Assembly (NCBI GenBank): GCA_002338255.1
Contig: DDHX01000013.1
Location: 15,872-21,256 of the forward strand
Direction: 5' to 3'
Source: Ruminococcaceae bacterium UBA1865
Lineage (GTDB): Bacteria > Bacillota > Clostridia > Oscillospirales > Acutalibacteraceae
DNA: 5,385 nucleotides
The notes below the pieces were generated by a model. The model made no database searches, was not told the DNA's origin, and saw nothing but the letters and a program-made list of their open reading frames with translations. The position numbers and the translations under genes were made by a program. Shown in pieces: positions 1 to 5,385 of this stretch. Numbering within the stretch: the stretch's first letter is position 1; the number at the start of each line of letters is the position of its first letter.

Positions 1-202
1 TATCGTCGGTCCATGAAACGCGGAATTTGATTTGCCTGTCCGGCTCGGTCAGCCTTTCAAGAATGCCAGCCTTCTGGTACTGTGGATTCTGTTCGATAAC
101 CGGGGTCAAAGACTTTAAAACTTCGGTCACCGCCTGAATAAATTCAGGTTCGTTTGGATTTTGCTGGATTACATTTGCAAGTTGCTCGTCAACATAAAAC
201 AT
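1..202 (-). CDS. gdhA: NADP-type glutamate dehydrogenase, N-terminal part (cut by window start)
   Basis: Cytoplasmic enzyme that makes L-glutamate from 2-oxoglutarate, ammonium and NAD(P)H, a main entry point of ammonium. Only the first 67 codons are present; the family is about 445-450 residues. The visible part matches the N-terminal helical region of the small hexameric bacterial GdhA family: a helix with EFIQAVTEVL at residues 20-29, then the EQNPQY segment at 37-42, LERLTEPDR at 48-56 and the beta strand IKFRVSWTDD at 58-67. These align with the E. coli GdhA segments EFAQAVREV, EQNPKY, LLERLVEPER and IQFRVVWVDD as I recall them. The ATG (200-202) is set by a perfect AGGAGG (minus strand, 211-216) eight bases upstream. 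It is transcribed divergently from glnA and shares a 349-base control region with it. NADP preference comes from family membership; the cofactor domain is outside the window. Confidence 0.93.
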   Translation of the reverse strand, partial: MFYVDEQLANVIQQNPNEPEFIQAVTEVLKSLTPVIEQNPQYQKAGILERLTEPDRQIKFRVSWTDD

Positions 203-242
203 TGGTATATCCTCCTATACAAAATTGAGAAAGAAATTATTC

Positions 243-271
243 AAATTAATAACACTGTCTCAATTTGTCAG
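243..271 (-). promoter_or_regulatory. Possible gdhA promoter
   Basis: On the minus strand, CTGACA (271-266) matches five of six bases of the -35 consensus. It is followed after 17 bases by TAATTT (248-243), which matches only three of six bases of the -10 consensus. An alternative further upstream is TTGTCT (347-342) with TTTAAT (323-318) at an 18-base spacing; this would give a leader of about 110 bases containing the alternative stems described at 222-293. The two options cannot be separated by eye. Confidence 0.28.
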
Positions 272-272
272 T
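254..272. repeat. Short dyad at the putative gdhA promoter, possible operator
   Basis: ACTGTC (254-259) and GTCAGT (267-272) form an inverted repeat of pattern ACTGNC-N7-GNCAGT, with five of six positions complementary. It covers the -35-like box and part of the spacer of the possible gdhA promoter, where a repressor could act. I do not recognise the motif, and dyads this short do arise by chance in AT-rich DNA. Confidence 0.25.
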
Positions 273-329
273 TTATCACAATAGACACAAATTTACAATA
301 TTTTACACTTAATATTCATTAAAAAGCCC

Positions 330-374
330 TTATGTTTTGCAAGACAAATGTTTAAATACTGCAAAAATACATAA
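330..374. repeat. Interrupted 12-bp dyad between the divergent promoters
   Basis: TTATG-TTTTGCA (330-341) is complementary to TGCAAAA-(ATA)-CATAA (360-374), which gives 7 bp plus 5 bp separated by a three-base bulge around an 18-base spacer. The arrangement is well placed for a DNA-binding regulator shared by gdhA and glnA, or for a hairpin if the region is transcribed. No regulator family can be named from it. Confidence 0.4.
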
Positions 375-438
375 AATAAGTTATGCGGGACTAAAATTTG
401 TGCATTAAAATGAATTATGACTTTCAATTTAAAAAGGA

Positions 439-467
439 TTGACACAACTTAACAAATATAATAAAAT
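439..467 (+). promoter_or_regulatory. Sigma-A promoter of glnA
   Basis: A perfect -35 box TTGACA (439-444) is followed after the ideal 17 bases by TAAAAT (462-467), which matches five of six bases of the -10 consensus. The expected start of transcription is near 473-476, giving a leader of roughly 77 bases before glnA. The strength of this promoter suggests that regulation happens after initiation, in the leader, or through a repressor. Confidence 0.8.
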
Positions 468-488
468 AGTATTGCAACCCGATTATTT

Positions 489-535
489 TGACAAGGAGGT
501 TCTTTTTGCAAAGAGCAGCCTTGTTATTTTTATTT
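489..535 (+). terminator. Terminator-like hairpin in the glnA leader (candidate attenuator)
   Basis: ACAAGG (491-496) pairs perfectly with CCTTGT (519-524), and the stem can extend outward by a G-U and a U-A pair (489-490 with 525-526). After a tandem A-G/G-A mismatch (497-498 with 517-518), bases 499-505 pair with 510-516, closing a four-base loop TTGC (506-509). The 3' arm runs straight into a T-rich stretch, with eight T in the eleven bases 525-535. This is the layout of an intrinsic terminator, placed between the glnA promoter and the gene, so it is a candidate attenuator. The internal mismatch and the A residues in the T-run make it imperfect. The 5' arm also contains a perfect Shine-Dalgarno sequence (493-500). 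Confidence 0.5.
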
Positions 536-550
536 ATAGGGAGGTATTAA
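506..550 (+). CDS. Possible 14-codon leader peptide upstream of glnA
   Basis: A TTG at 506-508 opens a 14-codon frame ending in TAA at 548-550. The predicted peptide is [14 protein letters not shown], a small hydrophobic peptide of no known family. Its ribosome binding site, AAGGAGGT (493-500), is an eight-base perfect match to the 3' end of 16S rRNA, with six bases between AGGAGG and the TTG. It is a better site than that of glnA itself. The frame overlaps the glnA ribosome binding site and stops one base before the glnA TTG (552), the spacing expected for translational coupling. The SD and TTG lie in the leader hairpin, so translation and hairpin formation would compete. It may be fortuitous, since the same bases are needed for the stem. 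Confidence 0.35.
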   Translation: MQRAALLFLFIGRY

Positions 551-551
551 T

Positions 552-1883
552 TTGAGTAGATATACAAAAGATGATGTAATCAGGATGATTGAAGAGAACA
601 ACGTAAGGTTTATTCGGTTGCAGTTTACGGATATTTTAGGTGCGCTCAAAAATGTAGCGATTACAACAAGCCAAATTGAAAAAGCACTCGATAACAAATG
701 TATGTTCGACGGATCATCCATTGAAGGCTTCGTCAGAATAGAGGAGTCCGACATGTATCTCAGGCCGGATCTTGACTCTTTTTCTGTCCTGCCATGGCAC
801 ACTCAAAACGGCAAAGTAGCTCGGCTTATTTGCGATATCTATAAGCCGGACGGAATGCCTTTTGAGGGAGATCCACGTTATGTATTGAAAAAAACGCTTA
901 AAGAAGCGGCTGAGATGGGCTATTCTTTTAACGTAGGCCCCGAGTGTGAATTTTTTCTGTTTAACACCGACGAATTTGGTCATCCAACGACAATTACGCA
1001 TGATACAGCCGGATATTTCGACTTGGGCCCATCGGATTTGGGAGAAAGTGCACGTCGCGATATTTGCCTTAATCTTGAGGATATGGGTTTTGAAATTGAA
1101 GCATCTCATCATGAGGTTGCTATTGCGCAGCATGAAATCGATTTTAAATACAGTGAAGCTCTTTCAGCCGCAGACAACATTATTACCTTCAAGATGGTTG
1201 TCAAGTCATGCGCCGATTCACACGGTTTATGTGCTACTTTTATGCCAAAGCCGGTTTATGGCCGCAGCGGTTCCGGCATGCACACCAATATGTCACTGTT
1301 TCGCAACGGTGAAAACGTATTTTATGACCCGGACAGTGAATCAGGATTGAGTCATATTGCGTATAATTTTATCGCCGGAATTATGAAGCATGTCAAGGGA
1401 ATGTGCGCGATTACAAATCCCCTTGTTAACTCTTATAAGCGCCTGGTACCGGGCTATGAAGCCCCATGTTACATCGCATGGACTTTGAGCAATCGCAGCG
1501 CTTTAATCAGAATTCCCGCTTCCCGCGGCCTGGGAACTCGTGTTGAGCTGCGCAATCCGGACCCCGCTTGTAACCCATACCTTGAGTTTGCCGTGCTGCT
1601 CGCTGCAGGGCTGGATGGCATCAAAAATGATTTAATGCCGCCCGATGCAGTTTCAGCAAATATTTATGATATTGATTTGACGGAGAGAACAGCTGCTGGA
1701 ATTGACAACCTTCCTTCCGACTTAAGCAAAGCAATTGATGAAATGAAAGCGGATCCGTTTATTGAACAGGTACTTGGAGCTCATGTATTCGGTAAATACA
1801 CAGAGGCTAAAGAAAAAGAATGGTATGATTTTTCCACAACGGTTACACAGTGGGAATTGGATCAATACCTCAATAAGTTTTGA
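552..1883 (+). CDS. glnA: Glutamine synthetase, type I-alpha
   Basis: Cytoplasmic dodecameric enzyme that makes glutamine from glutamate, ammonium and ATP. At 443 residues it has the length of Firmicute GSI-alpha (B. subtilis 444). Beta-grasp N-terminal domain: residues 1 to about 100, with [20 protein letters not shown] at 51-70. Catalytic domain: GPECEFF at 129-135 (metal-ligand Glu131 and Glu133), SHHEV at 185-189 with Glu188, QHEIDFKY at 193-200 with Glu195, GSGMH at 240-244, [13 protein letters not shown] at 293-305 with flap Glu303, and RIPASRG at 320-326. Arg62 aligns with the B. subtilis residue involved in glutamine feedback inhibition. The beta-type adenylylation context (NLYDLPPE) is NIYDIDLTE here, so adenylylation is not expected. 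The start is TTG with GGGAGGT at 539-545; the next in-frame ATG is at codon 12 and would remove conserved sequence. Odd: residues 191-192 are Ile-Ala where I expect Pro-Gly or Pro-Ala. No terminator follows before the ANTAR gene. Confidence 0.98.
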   Translation: MSRYTKDDVIRMIEENNVRFIRLQFTDILGALKNVAITTSQIEKALDNKCMFDGSSIEGFVRIEESDMYLRPDLDSFSVLPWHTQNGKVARLICDIYKPDGMPFEGDPRYVLKKTLKEAAEMGYSFNVGPECEFFLFNTDEFGHPTTITHDTAGYFDLGPSDLGESARRDICLNLEDMGFEIEASHHEVAIAQHEIDFKYSEALSAADNIITFKMVVKSCADSHGLCATFMPKPVYGRSGSGMHTNMSLFRNGENVFYDPDSESGLSHIAYNFIAGIMKHVKGMCAITNPLVNSYKRLVPGYEAPCYIAWTLSNRSALIRIPASRGLGTRVELRNPDPACNPYLEFAVLLAAGLDGIKNDLMPPDAVSANIYDIDLTERTAAGIDNLPSDLSKAIDEMKADPFIEQVLGAHVFGKYTEAKEKEWYDFSTTVTQWELDQYLNKF

Positions 1884-1926
1884 GCGAGCATTTTGACAAG
1901 CCACATTCCTGGGAGTTGTTAAAAAA

Positions 1927-2469
1927 ATGAGCAGTATTCTAATAGCGAATTCAAATGCGGATTACGCTAAGAAAATAGCGGCCGTGCTTCATTCCGGCGG
2001 GTTAAATGTCAGCGGTGTCTGCACTGCCGGCTCACAGGTGCTTGATTTTACCAACAGGCATTATCATGGAGGAGTGGTTGTCTGCAGCAGCAGATTAATG
2101 GATATGACTGCACTTGATCTTCCAAAGGTTGTTGGTTCAAACTATGACTTCTTATTTATTGTGAAATCTCAGCAGCCTGATATTGCCGACTCACTATCCT
2201 GTGTTAGCATAATGCAGCCGATTAACCGTATGAGTTTAATTTCCTCGGTTAATATGCTTCTAAGTATTGCGGATTACAGCAGCCTGACAATTAAAAAGAA
2301 AATTGCAAGCGGAATTCTCGATGAAAAACAAATTATTGAACAGGCAAAAAACGTTTTGATAGAACGCAACAATTTCACGGAACCTCAGGCATATCGCTTT
2401 ATTCAAAAGAGAAGCATGGATACCAGTAAAAAAATGATTGAAGTCGCGATGATTATTTTAAATTTGTAA
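1927..2469 (+). CDS. ANTAR-domain RNA-binding antiterminator, NitR-like, with degenerate receiver domain
   Basis: 180 residues. The C-terminal part (about 121-180) is an ANTAR domain, a three-helix RNA-binding module that binds paired hairpins in leader transcripts and prevents termination. The family pattern is clear: IIEQAKNVLIERNNF at 136-150, EPQAYRFIQ at 152-160, SMDTSKK at 163-169 and IEVAMIIL at 171-178. The N-terminal part (1 to about 114) has the size and hydrophobic rhythm of a response-regulator receiver. It lacks the phosphorylation residues: ILIANSN replaces the usual acidic pair, VVCSSRL lies where the phospho-acceptor Asp should be, and MQP replaces the usual KP. It is therefore a pseudo-receiver, as in AmiR- and NitR-type regulators. 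It lies 43 bases after glnA and 14 before dapF. GGGAG (1911-1915) is 11 bases from the ATG, a loose spacing. Its position directly after glnA is that of clostridial NitR, so the glnA leader is the likely target (inference). Confidence 0.9.
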   Translation: MSSILIANSNADYAKKIAAVLHSGGLNVSGVCTAGSQVLDFTNRHYHGGVVVCSSRLMDMTALDLPKVVGSNYDFLFIVKSQQPDIADSLSCVSIMQPINRMSLISSVNMLLSIADYSSLTIKKKIASGILDEKQIIEQAKNVLIERNNFTEPQAYRFIQKRSMDTSKKMIEVAMIILNL

Positions 2470-2483
2470 AAGGAGATGATTAG

Positions 2484-3317
2484 ATGAAGTTTACGAAAAT
2501 GCAGGGGATTGGCAACGATTATATTTATATTAATTGTTTTGAAGAAAAGATCGAAAATCCATCTGAACTCTCCATCAAACTCAGCGAAAGGCATTTCGGC
2601 ATTGGCTCAGATGGGATTATTCTGATTGAACCATCCGAAAAAGCAGATTGCCGAATGGATATTTACAACGCAGACGGCTCTCAGGCGATGATGTGCGGAA
2701 ACGGCATACGCTGTGTCGGAAAGTATCTTTACGAACGCGACATTGCCAAGAAAGATGTTCTGAAAATAGACACGATGAGCGGTGTGAAAACACTATTTCT
2801 TGATGTCCTTGACGGAAAAGTGAATTCGGTTACAGTTGATATGGGTAAGCCGGTTTTTAGTGCGGCGGATATTCCGGTAAAGTTTAGTAAGGATGAGATT
2901 GTTGACGAGCCAATTATGGTGGACGGCAAAGAATACAGAATCACCTGTGTTTCCATGGGAAATCCACATTGTGTGATGTTTGTGGATGACGTTGACCAAG
3001 TTGCCATTGAAACGCTTGGACCCAAATTCGAGTGCAACGAACTATTTCCCAAAAGAGCGAATATTGAATTTGTTCATGTATTAAATCAACACGAGGTTAA
3101 AATGCGCGTGTGGGAACGCGGTTCCGGCGAGACATGGGCTTGCGGTACAGGCGCGTGCGCTGTTGCCGTTGCCTGTGCAGTCAATGAAAAGACAGGCCGC
3201 AGTACGACCGTCCACTTAAAGGGCGGTGACTTGCACATTGACTGGGATGAGAAAACGAGCAGCGTTTTTATGCGCGGGCCGGCTGAATTTGTTTTTGACG
3301 GAACAATAGAAATTTAA
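2484..3317 (+). CDS. dapF: Diaminopimelate epimerase
   Basis: Converts LL-diaminopimelate to the meso form without a cofactor, the last step before meso-DAP is used for peptidoglycan or decarboxylated to lysine. Cytoplasmic. 277 residues, normal for the family. The fold consists of two mirror-image halves, each supplying one catalytic Cys. The first is Cys71 in NADGSQAMMCGNGIRC (62-77). The second is Cys220 in ERGSGETWACGTGACA (211-226). The N-terminal KMQGIGNDY (5-13), HFGIGSDGI (37-45) and MGNPHCV (158-164) are further family signatures. The ATG is set by AGGAG (2471-2475) eight bases upstream. The gene follows the ANTAR gene by 14 bases, so the two are almost surely cotranscribed. It is followed 45 bases later by dapL, which makes its substrate. 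No defect is seen. Confidence 0.98.
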   Translation: MKFTKMQGIGNDYIYINCFEEKIENPSELSIKLSERHFGIGSDGIILIEPSEKADCRMDIYNADGSQAMMCGNGIRCVGKYLYERDIAKKDVLKIDTMSGVKTLFLDVLDGKVNSVTVDMGKPVFSAADIPVKFSKDEIVDEPIMVDGKEYRITCVSMGNPHCVMFVDDVDQVAIETLGPKFECNELFPKRANIEFVHVLNQHEVKMRVWERGSGETWACGTGACAVAVACAVNEKTGRSTTVHLKGGDLHIDWDEKTSSVFMRGPAEFVFDGTIEI

Positions 3318-3362
3318 ATCTATCTGTTTGGCTATGTATGAGATCACGAATGAAAGGAATGT

Positions 3363-4592
3363 ATGAATTTGCTGAAAGTGAACCAAAACTTTGTAAAGCT
3401 GCCCAATAGCTACTTGTTTGTGGATATTGCAGCAAAAGTAAGCAGATTTTCAGAACAACACCCTGAAACGAATATTATCCGTTTGGGAATTGGTGATGTG
3501 ACCCGTCCTCTGCCCAAAGCGGTAGTGACTGCCATGAAAAAGGCGGCCGACGAAATGGGGGAGGCAAAAACTTTTCGCGGTTACGGACCGGAAGCGGGTT
3601 ATGAGTTTCTGCGTGCCGCAATTGCCGAACATGATTTTAAAAGGCGCGGAGTGCAAATTGATACCGATGAAATTTTCGTAAGCGACGGTGCCAAAAGTGA
3701 CACCGGAAATATTGGTGATATTTTTGCAGTCGACAACGTGGTTGCTGTTTGCGACCCGGTTTACCCGGTTTATGTCGACACCAATGTAATGGCCGGCAGA
3801 GCGGGTGAATATGATGAAAACAAGGGCTGGAGCAAAATCGTTTATATGCCATGTCTGAAGGAAAATGATTTTTTGCCGCAGCTTCCAAAAGAACGGGTAG
3901 ATATCATTTATCTTTGCTTTCCAAACAATCCGAGCGGTGTTGGAATCAGCAGAAGCGAACTGAAAAAATGGGTGGACTACGCAATTTACAATGAGTCTCT
4001 TATTCTTTATGACGCTGCTTATGAAGCTTTTATTACACAACAGGATATGCCGCACAGTATTTATGAAATAGACGGTGCAAAGAAGTGCGCGATTGAATTC
4101 AGAAGTTTTTCTAAAACAGCAGGTTTTACCGGCACACGCTGTGCGTTTACAGTGATCCCGAAAGACTTGATATTCAATAATATCTCTCTGAACAAACTGT
4201 GGGACAGACGTCAGTCAACAAAGATGAACGGTGTCTCCTATGTTGTTCAGCGCGGAGCGGAGGCTGTTTACACTGAGGACGGAATGCGCGAGGTAAAGGA
4301 AAATATTGCGTATTATCTGAACAATGCTAAAATTATCATGGACGGCCTAAAATCAGCCGGCTTTGAAGTTTACGGCGGTGTCAATTCGCCGTATGTATGG
4401 TTAAAAACGCCAAACGGACTGAGCTCTTGGGAGTTTTTCGACCTGCTGCTCGAAAAGACAGGCGTAGTCGGCACTCCGGGTTCCGGTTTTGGAATCAACG
4501 GAGAAGGCTATTTTCGGTTAACCTCATTCAACACAAAAGAGAATACACAAATAGCGGTTCAGAGAATTGTTGAGTCTTTCAAAGCCCAATAA
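3363..4592 (+). CDS. dapL: LL-diaminopimelate aminotransferase
   Basis: PLP enzyme that converts tetrahydrodipicolinate directly to LL-diaminopimelate with glutamate as amino donor, bypassing the succinyl or acetyl branches (DapC/D/E). 409 residues, close to the usual 410 or so. It belongs to the class I/II aminotransferase fold. Visible signatures: [12 protein letters not shown] at 40-51, the glycine-rich [10 protein letters not shown] at 71-80, [11 protein letters not shown] at 107-117, CFPNNPSG at 185-192 with Asn189, LYDAAYEAF at 215-223 with PLP-binding Asp217 and Tyr220, [13 protein letters not shown] at 248-260 with the Schiff-base Lys251 and phosphate-contacting Arg259, and FRLTSF at 384-389 with substrate-carboxylate Arg385. 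The GDVTRPLP and GAKSD motifs point to DapL rather than a general aspartate aminotransferase. AAAGGA (3353-3358) lies only four bases from the ATG, which is close. Pairing with dapF fits the pathway order. Confidence 0.97.
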   Translation: MNLLKVNQNFVKLPNSYLFVDIAAKVSRFSEQHPETNIIRLGIGDVTRPLPKAVVTAMKKAADEMGEAKTFRGYGPEAGYEFLRAAIAEHDFKRRGVQIDTDEIFVSDGAKSDTGNIGDIFAVDNVVAVCDPVYPVYVDTNVMAGRAGEYDENKGWSKIVYMPCLKENDFLPQLPKERVDIIYLCFPNNPSGVGISRSELKKWVDYAIYNESLILYDAAYEAFITQQDMPHSIYEIDGAKKCAIEFRSFSKTAGFTGTRCAFTVIPKDLIFNNISLNKLWDRRQSTKMNGVSYVVQRGAEAVYTEDGMREVKENIAYYLNNAKIIMDGLKSAGFEVYGGVNSPYVWLKTPNGLSSWEFFDLLLEKTGVVGTPGSGFGINGEGYFRLTSFNTKENTQIAVQRIVESFKAQ

Positions 4593-4612
4593 TTCAAGTT
4601 TAATATATTTCT

Positions 4613-4618
4613 TATAAT
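4613..4618 (+). promoter_or_regulatory. Perfect -10-like box upstream of carA
   Basis: TATAAT lies 39 bases before the carA start, in the 65-base gap after dapL. No acceptable -35 box is found at 15-18 bases spacing, and there is no extended -10 TG. It may be a weak separate promoter for carA or a chance match in an AT-rich gap. No PyrR-type attenuator hairpin fits in this short gap. Confidence 0.25.
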
Positions 4619-4657
4619 AGTTAAAGCTGTTGATTAAAAAGAATGGTTGGTGATTAA

Positions 4658-5385
4658 ATGAAAGCATTGCTGATGCTTGAGAATGGAATGACCTATGAGG
4701 GGACAGGCTTTGGGGATGAACACGATGTCCTTTGCGAGGTTGTTTTTAACAGCGCAATGTGCGGTTATACCGAACTGCTGACAGATCCGTCCTACGCGGG
4801 ACAGGGTGTTGTTATGACTTACCCTTTAATTGGTAATTACGGGATTTGTTATGATGATGCGGAATCCATCAAACCTTATCTGCGCGCATACATTGTTCGC
4901 TCAGTTTCGGGGGTGGCCAGCAATTTTCGATGTGATGTTGATTTGAACACCTTTTTAAAACAGAATCATATTCCGGGCATTCAAGGAGTAGATACACGCT
5001 CTATCACGAAAGTACTCCGCGAAAGTGGTACAATGCGCGGTATGATTGCCTATGGCGACGGAATTGACACAGCTACAATGAAAAAGCAGCTTGATGTTTT
5101 TGTACTTGAATCCTGCGTTCCAATTGTCAGCAACAGGGATTCAAAGGTATATGGTGATGGCCCTATTAAAATTGCACTTGCAGATTATGGTGTGAAGAGC
5201 AATATTATCCGTTCGCTCGTAAAGCGCGGCTGCACTGTGAAATGTTTTCCATATGATGCTGATTATGAAGACATTATGTCTTTTTCTCCGGATGGTATCA
5301 TGCTATCCAATGGCCCGGGGGATCCAAAGGAATGCACCAAGGCAATCACTGAATTGAAAAAAGTTTATGAGCATGGAATTCCAAC
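4658..5385 (+). CDS. carA: Carbamoyl phosphate synthase small subunit (cut by window end)
   Basis: Glutamine amidotransferase subunit that hydrolyses glutamine and channels ammonia to the large subunit CarB for carbamoyl phosphate, used in arginine and pyrimidine synthesis. 242 codons plus two bases are present out of about 355-360. The N-terminal small-chain domain (1 to about 160) shows GYTELLTDPSYAGQ at 36-49, TYPLIGNYG at 54-62 and GVDTRSITKVLRESG at 110-124. The class I glutaminase domain begins near KIALADYGVKSNIIRSL (171-187) and shows LSNGPGDP at 216-223. The catalytic Cys (GICLGHQ-type motif), His and Glu lie beyond the window. The ATG has only a weak ribosome site, GGTG (4649-4652). 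The gene lies 65 bases after dapL on the same strand; carB would be expected next. The frame stays open to the window edge without a frameshift. Confidence 0.97.
   Translation, partial: MKALLMLENGMTYEGTGFGDEHDVLCEVVFNSAMCGYTELLTDPSYAGQGVVMTYPLIGNYGICYDDAESIKPYLRAYIVRSVSGVASNFRCDVDLNTFLKQNHIPGIQGVDTRSITKVLRESGTMRGMIAYGDGIDTATMKKQLDVFVLESCVPIVSNRDSKVYGDGPIKIALADYGVKSNIIRSLVKRGCTVKCFPYDADYEDIMSFSPDGIMLSNGPGDPKECTKAITELKKVYEHGIP

Larger units (their letters stand above)
222..293 (-). repeat. Two mutually exclusive inverted repeats upstream of gdhA
   Basis: AAATTGAGA (222-230) and TCTCAATTT (258-266) form a perfect 9-bp inverted repeat with a 27-base loop. AATTTGT (262-268) and ACAAATT (287-293) form a second, 7-bp repeat with an 18-base loop. 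Bases 262-266 belong to both, so only one stem can form at a time. The stem nearest gdhA ends five bases before the gdhA AGGAGG. The geometry resembles a leader switch, but the stems are AT-rich and it matters only if transcription starts upstream of about 293. Confidence 0.35.
203..551. other. Divergent gdhA/glnA control region
   Basis: This 349-base, strongly AT-rich stretch separates the two start codons and holds no long reading frame. From left to right it contains the gdhA ribosome binding site (211-216), inverted repeats in the presumed gdhA leader (222-293), a larger dyad in the middle (330-374), the glnA promoter (439-467), the glnA leader hairpin (489-526) with a U-rich tail, and a possible tiny leader reading frame (506-550). 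I found no match with correct spacing to the Bacillus GlnR box (TGTNA-N7-TNACA) and no sigma-54 -24/-12 element. The nearest thing to a GlnR box is TGTCA-N5-TCACA at 266-280, whose spacer is two bases short. Confidence 0.8.

Noticed and set aside
266..280. TGTCA-N5-TCACA resembling a GlnR operator near the gdhA promoter
   Set aside because: The Bacillus GlnR/TnrA box has seven bases between the half-sites; here there are five, and no GlnR gene is seen. It is kept only as a comment in the control-region entry.
714..1350. Long open frames inside glnA on the minus strand (714-1133) and in another plus frame (946-1350)
   Set aside because: They overlap a highly conserved glnA and their translations show no family resemblance, so they are shadows of the real gene.
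1893..1921. TTGACA at 1893-1898 as a separate promoter for the ANTAR gene
   Set aside because: At 17-18 bases spacing the -10 position reads TTGTTA or TGTTAA, which is a poor match, so cotranscription with glnA is more likely.
1861..1960. A minus-strand promoter after glnA that would make an antisense RNA, as reported for a clostridial glnA
   Set aside because: Minus-strand boxes such as TTGTCA, TTGAAT and TAGAAT are present but none pair at the right spacing.
3318..3362. A promoter or terminator in the dapF-dapL gap
   Set aside because: No stem with a T-run and no paired -35/-10 boxes are visible in these 45 bases.
2729..4055. Minus-strand open frames inside dapF and dapL
   Set aside because: They lie wholly within conserved coding sequence and encode low-complexity or unrecognisable proteins; these are shadow frames.

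Overview
The window reads as a chromosomal segment from a low-to-mid GC Firmicute, most likely a member of Clostridia. The evidence is a GSI-alpha type glutamine synthetase, an ANTAR-domain regulator of the clostridial NitR type directly downstream of it, the diaminopimelate aminotransferase (DapL) route to lysine and peptidoglycan, strong AGGAGG-type ribosome binding sites, a TTG start codon and AT-rich intergenic DNA. An Oscillospirales-like origin is a guess from the overall flavour of the proteins. No phage, transposon, CRISPR, tRNA or rRNA sequence is seen.

Layout: (1) 1-202, minus strand, the first 67 codons of glutamate dehydrogenase gdhA. (2) 203-551, a 349-base AT-rich divergent control region. 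It holds several inverted repeats on the gdhA side, a near-consensus sigma-A promoter for glnA (439-467), a glnA leader with a terminator-like hairpin (489-535), and a possible 14-codon leader peptide ending one base before glnA. (3) 552-1883 glnA. (4) 1927-2469 an ANTAR-domain RNA-binding regulator. (5) 2484-3317 dapF. (6) 3363-4592 dapL. (7) 4658-5385 the first two thirds of carA, cut by the window end. No convincing intrinsic terminator lies between any of the five plus-strand genes, so read-through from glnA to carA is possible. The strongest internal -10-like box is just before carA.

The genes fit together around nitrogen. GdhA and GlnA fix ammonium into glutamate and glutamine. DapL spends glutamate as amino donor to make LL-diaminopimelate, and DapF turns this into the meso form for cell wall and lysine. 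CarA takes the amide of glutamine for carbamoyl phosphate, feeding arginine and pyrimidines. The ANTAR protein is the likely local regulator.

The most interesting signal is in the glnA leader. A stem followed by a U-rich run, two small overlapping hairpins whose loops carry A at position 1 and G at position 4, and a downstream ANTAR gene together suggest RNA-level antitermination control of glnA. The same stem also buries a perfect Shine-Dalgarno sequence for a tiny upstream reading frame, which suggests a second, translation-linked model. Neither can be proven from sequence alone.
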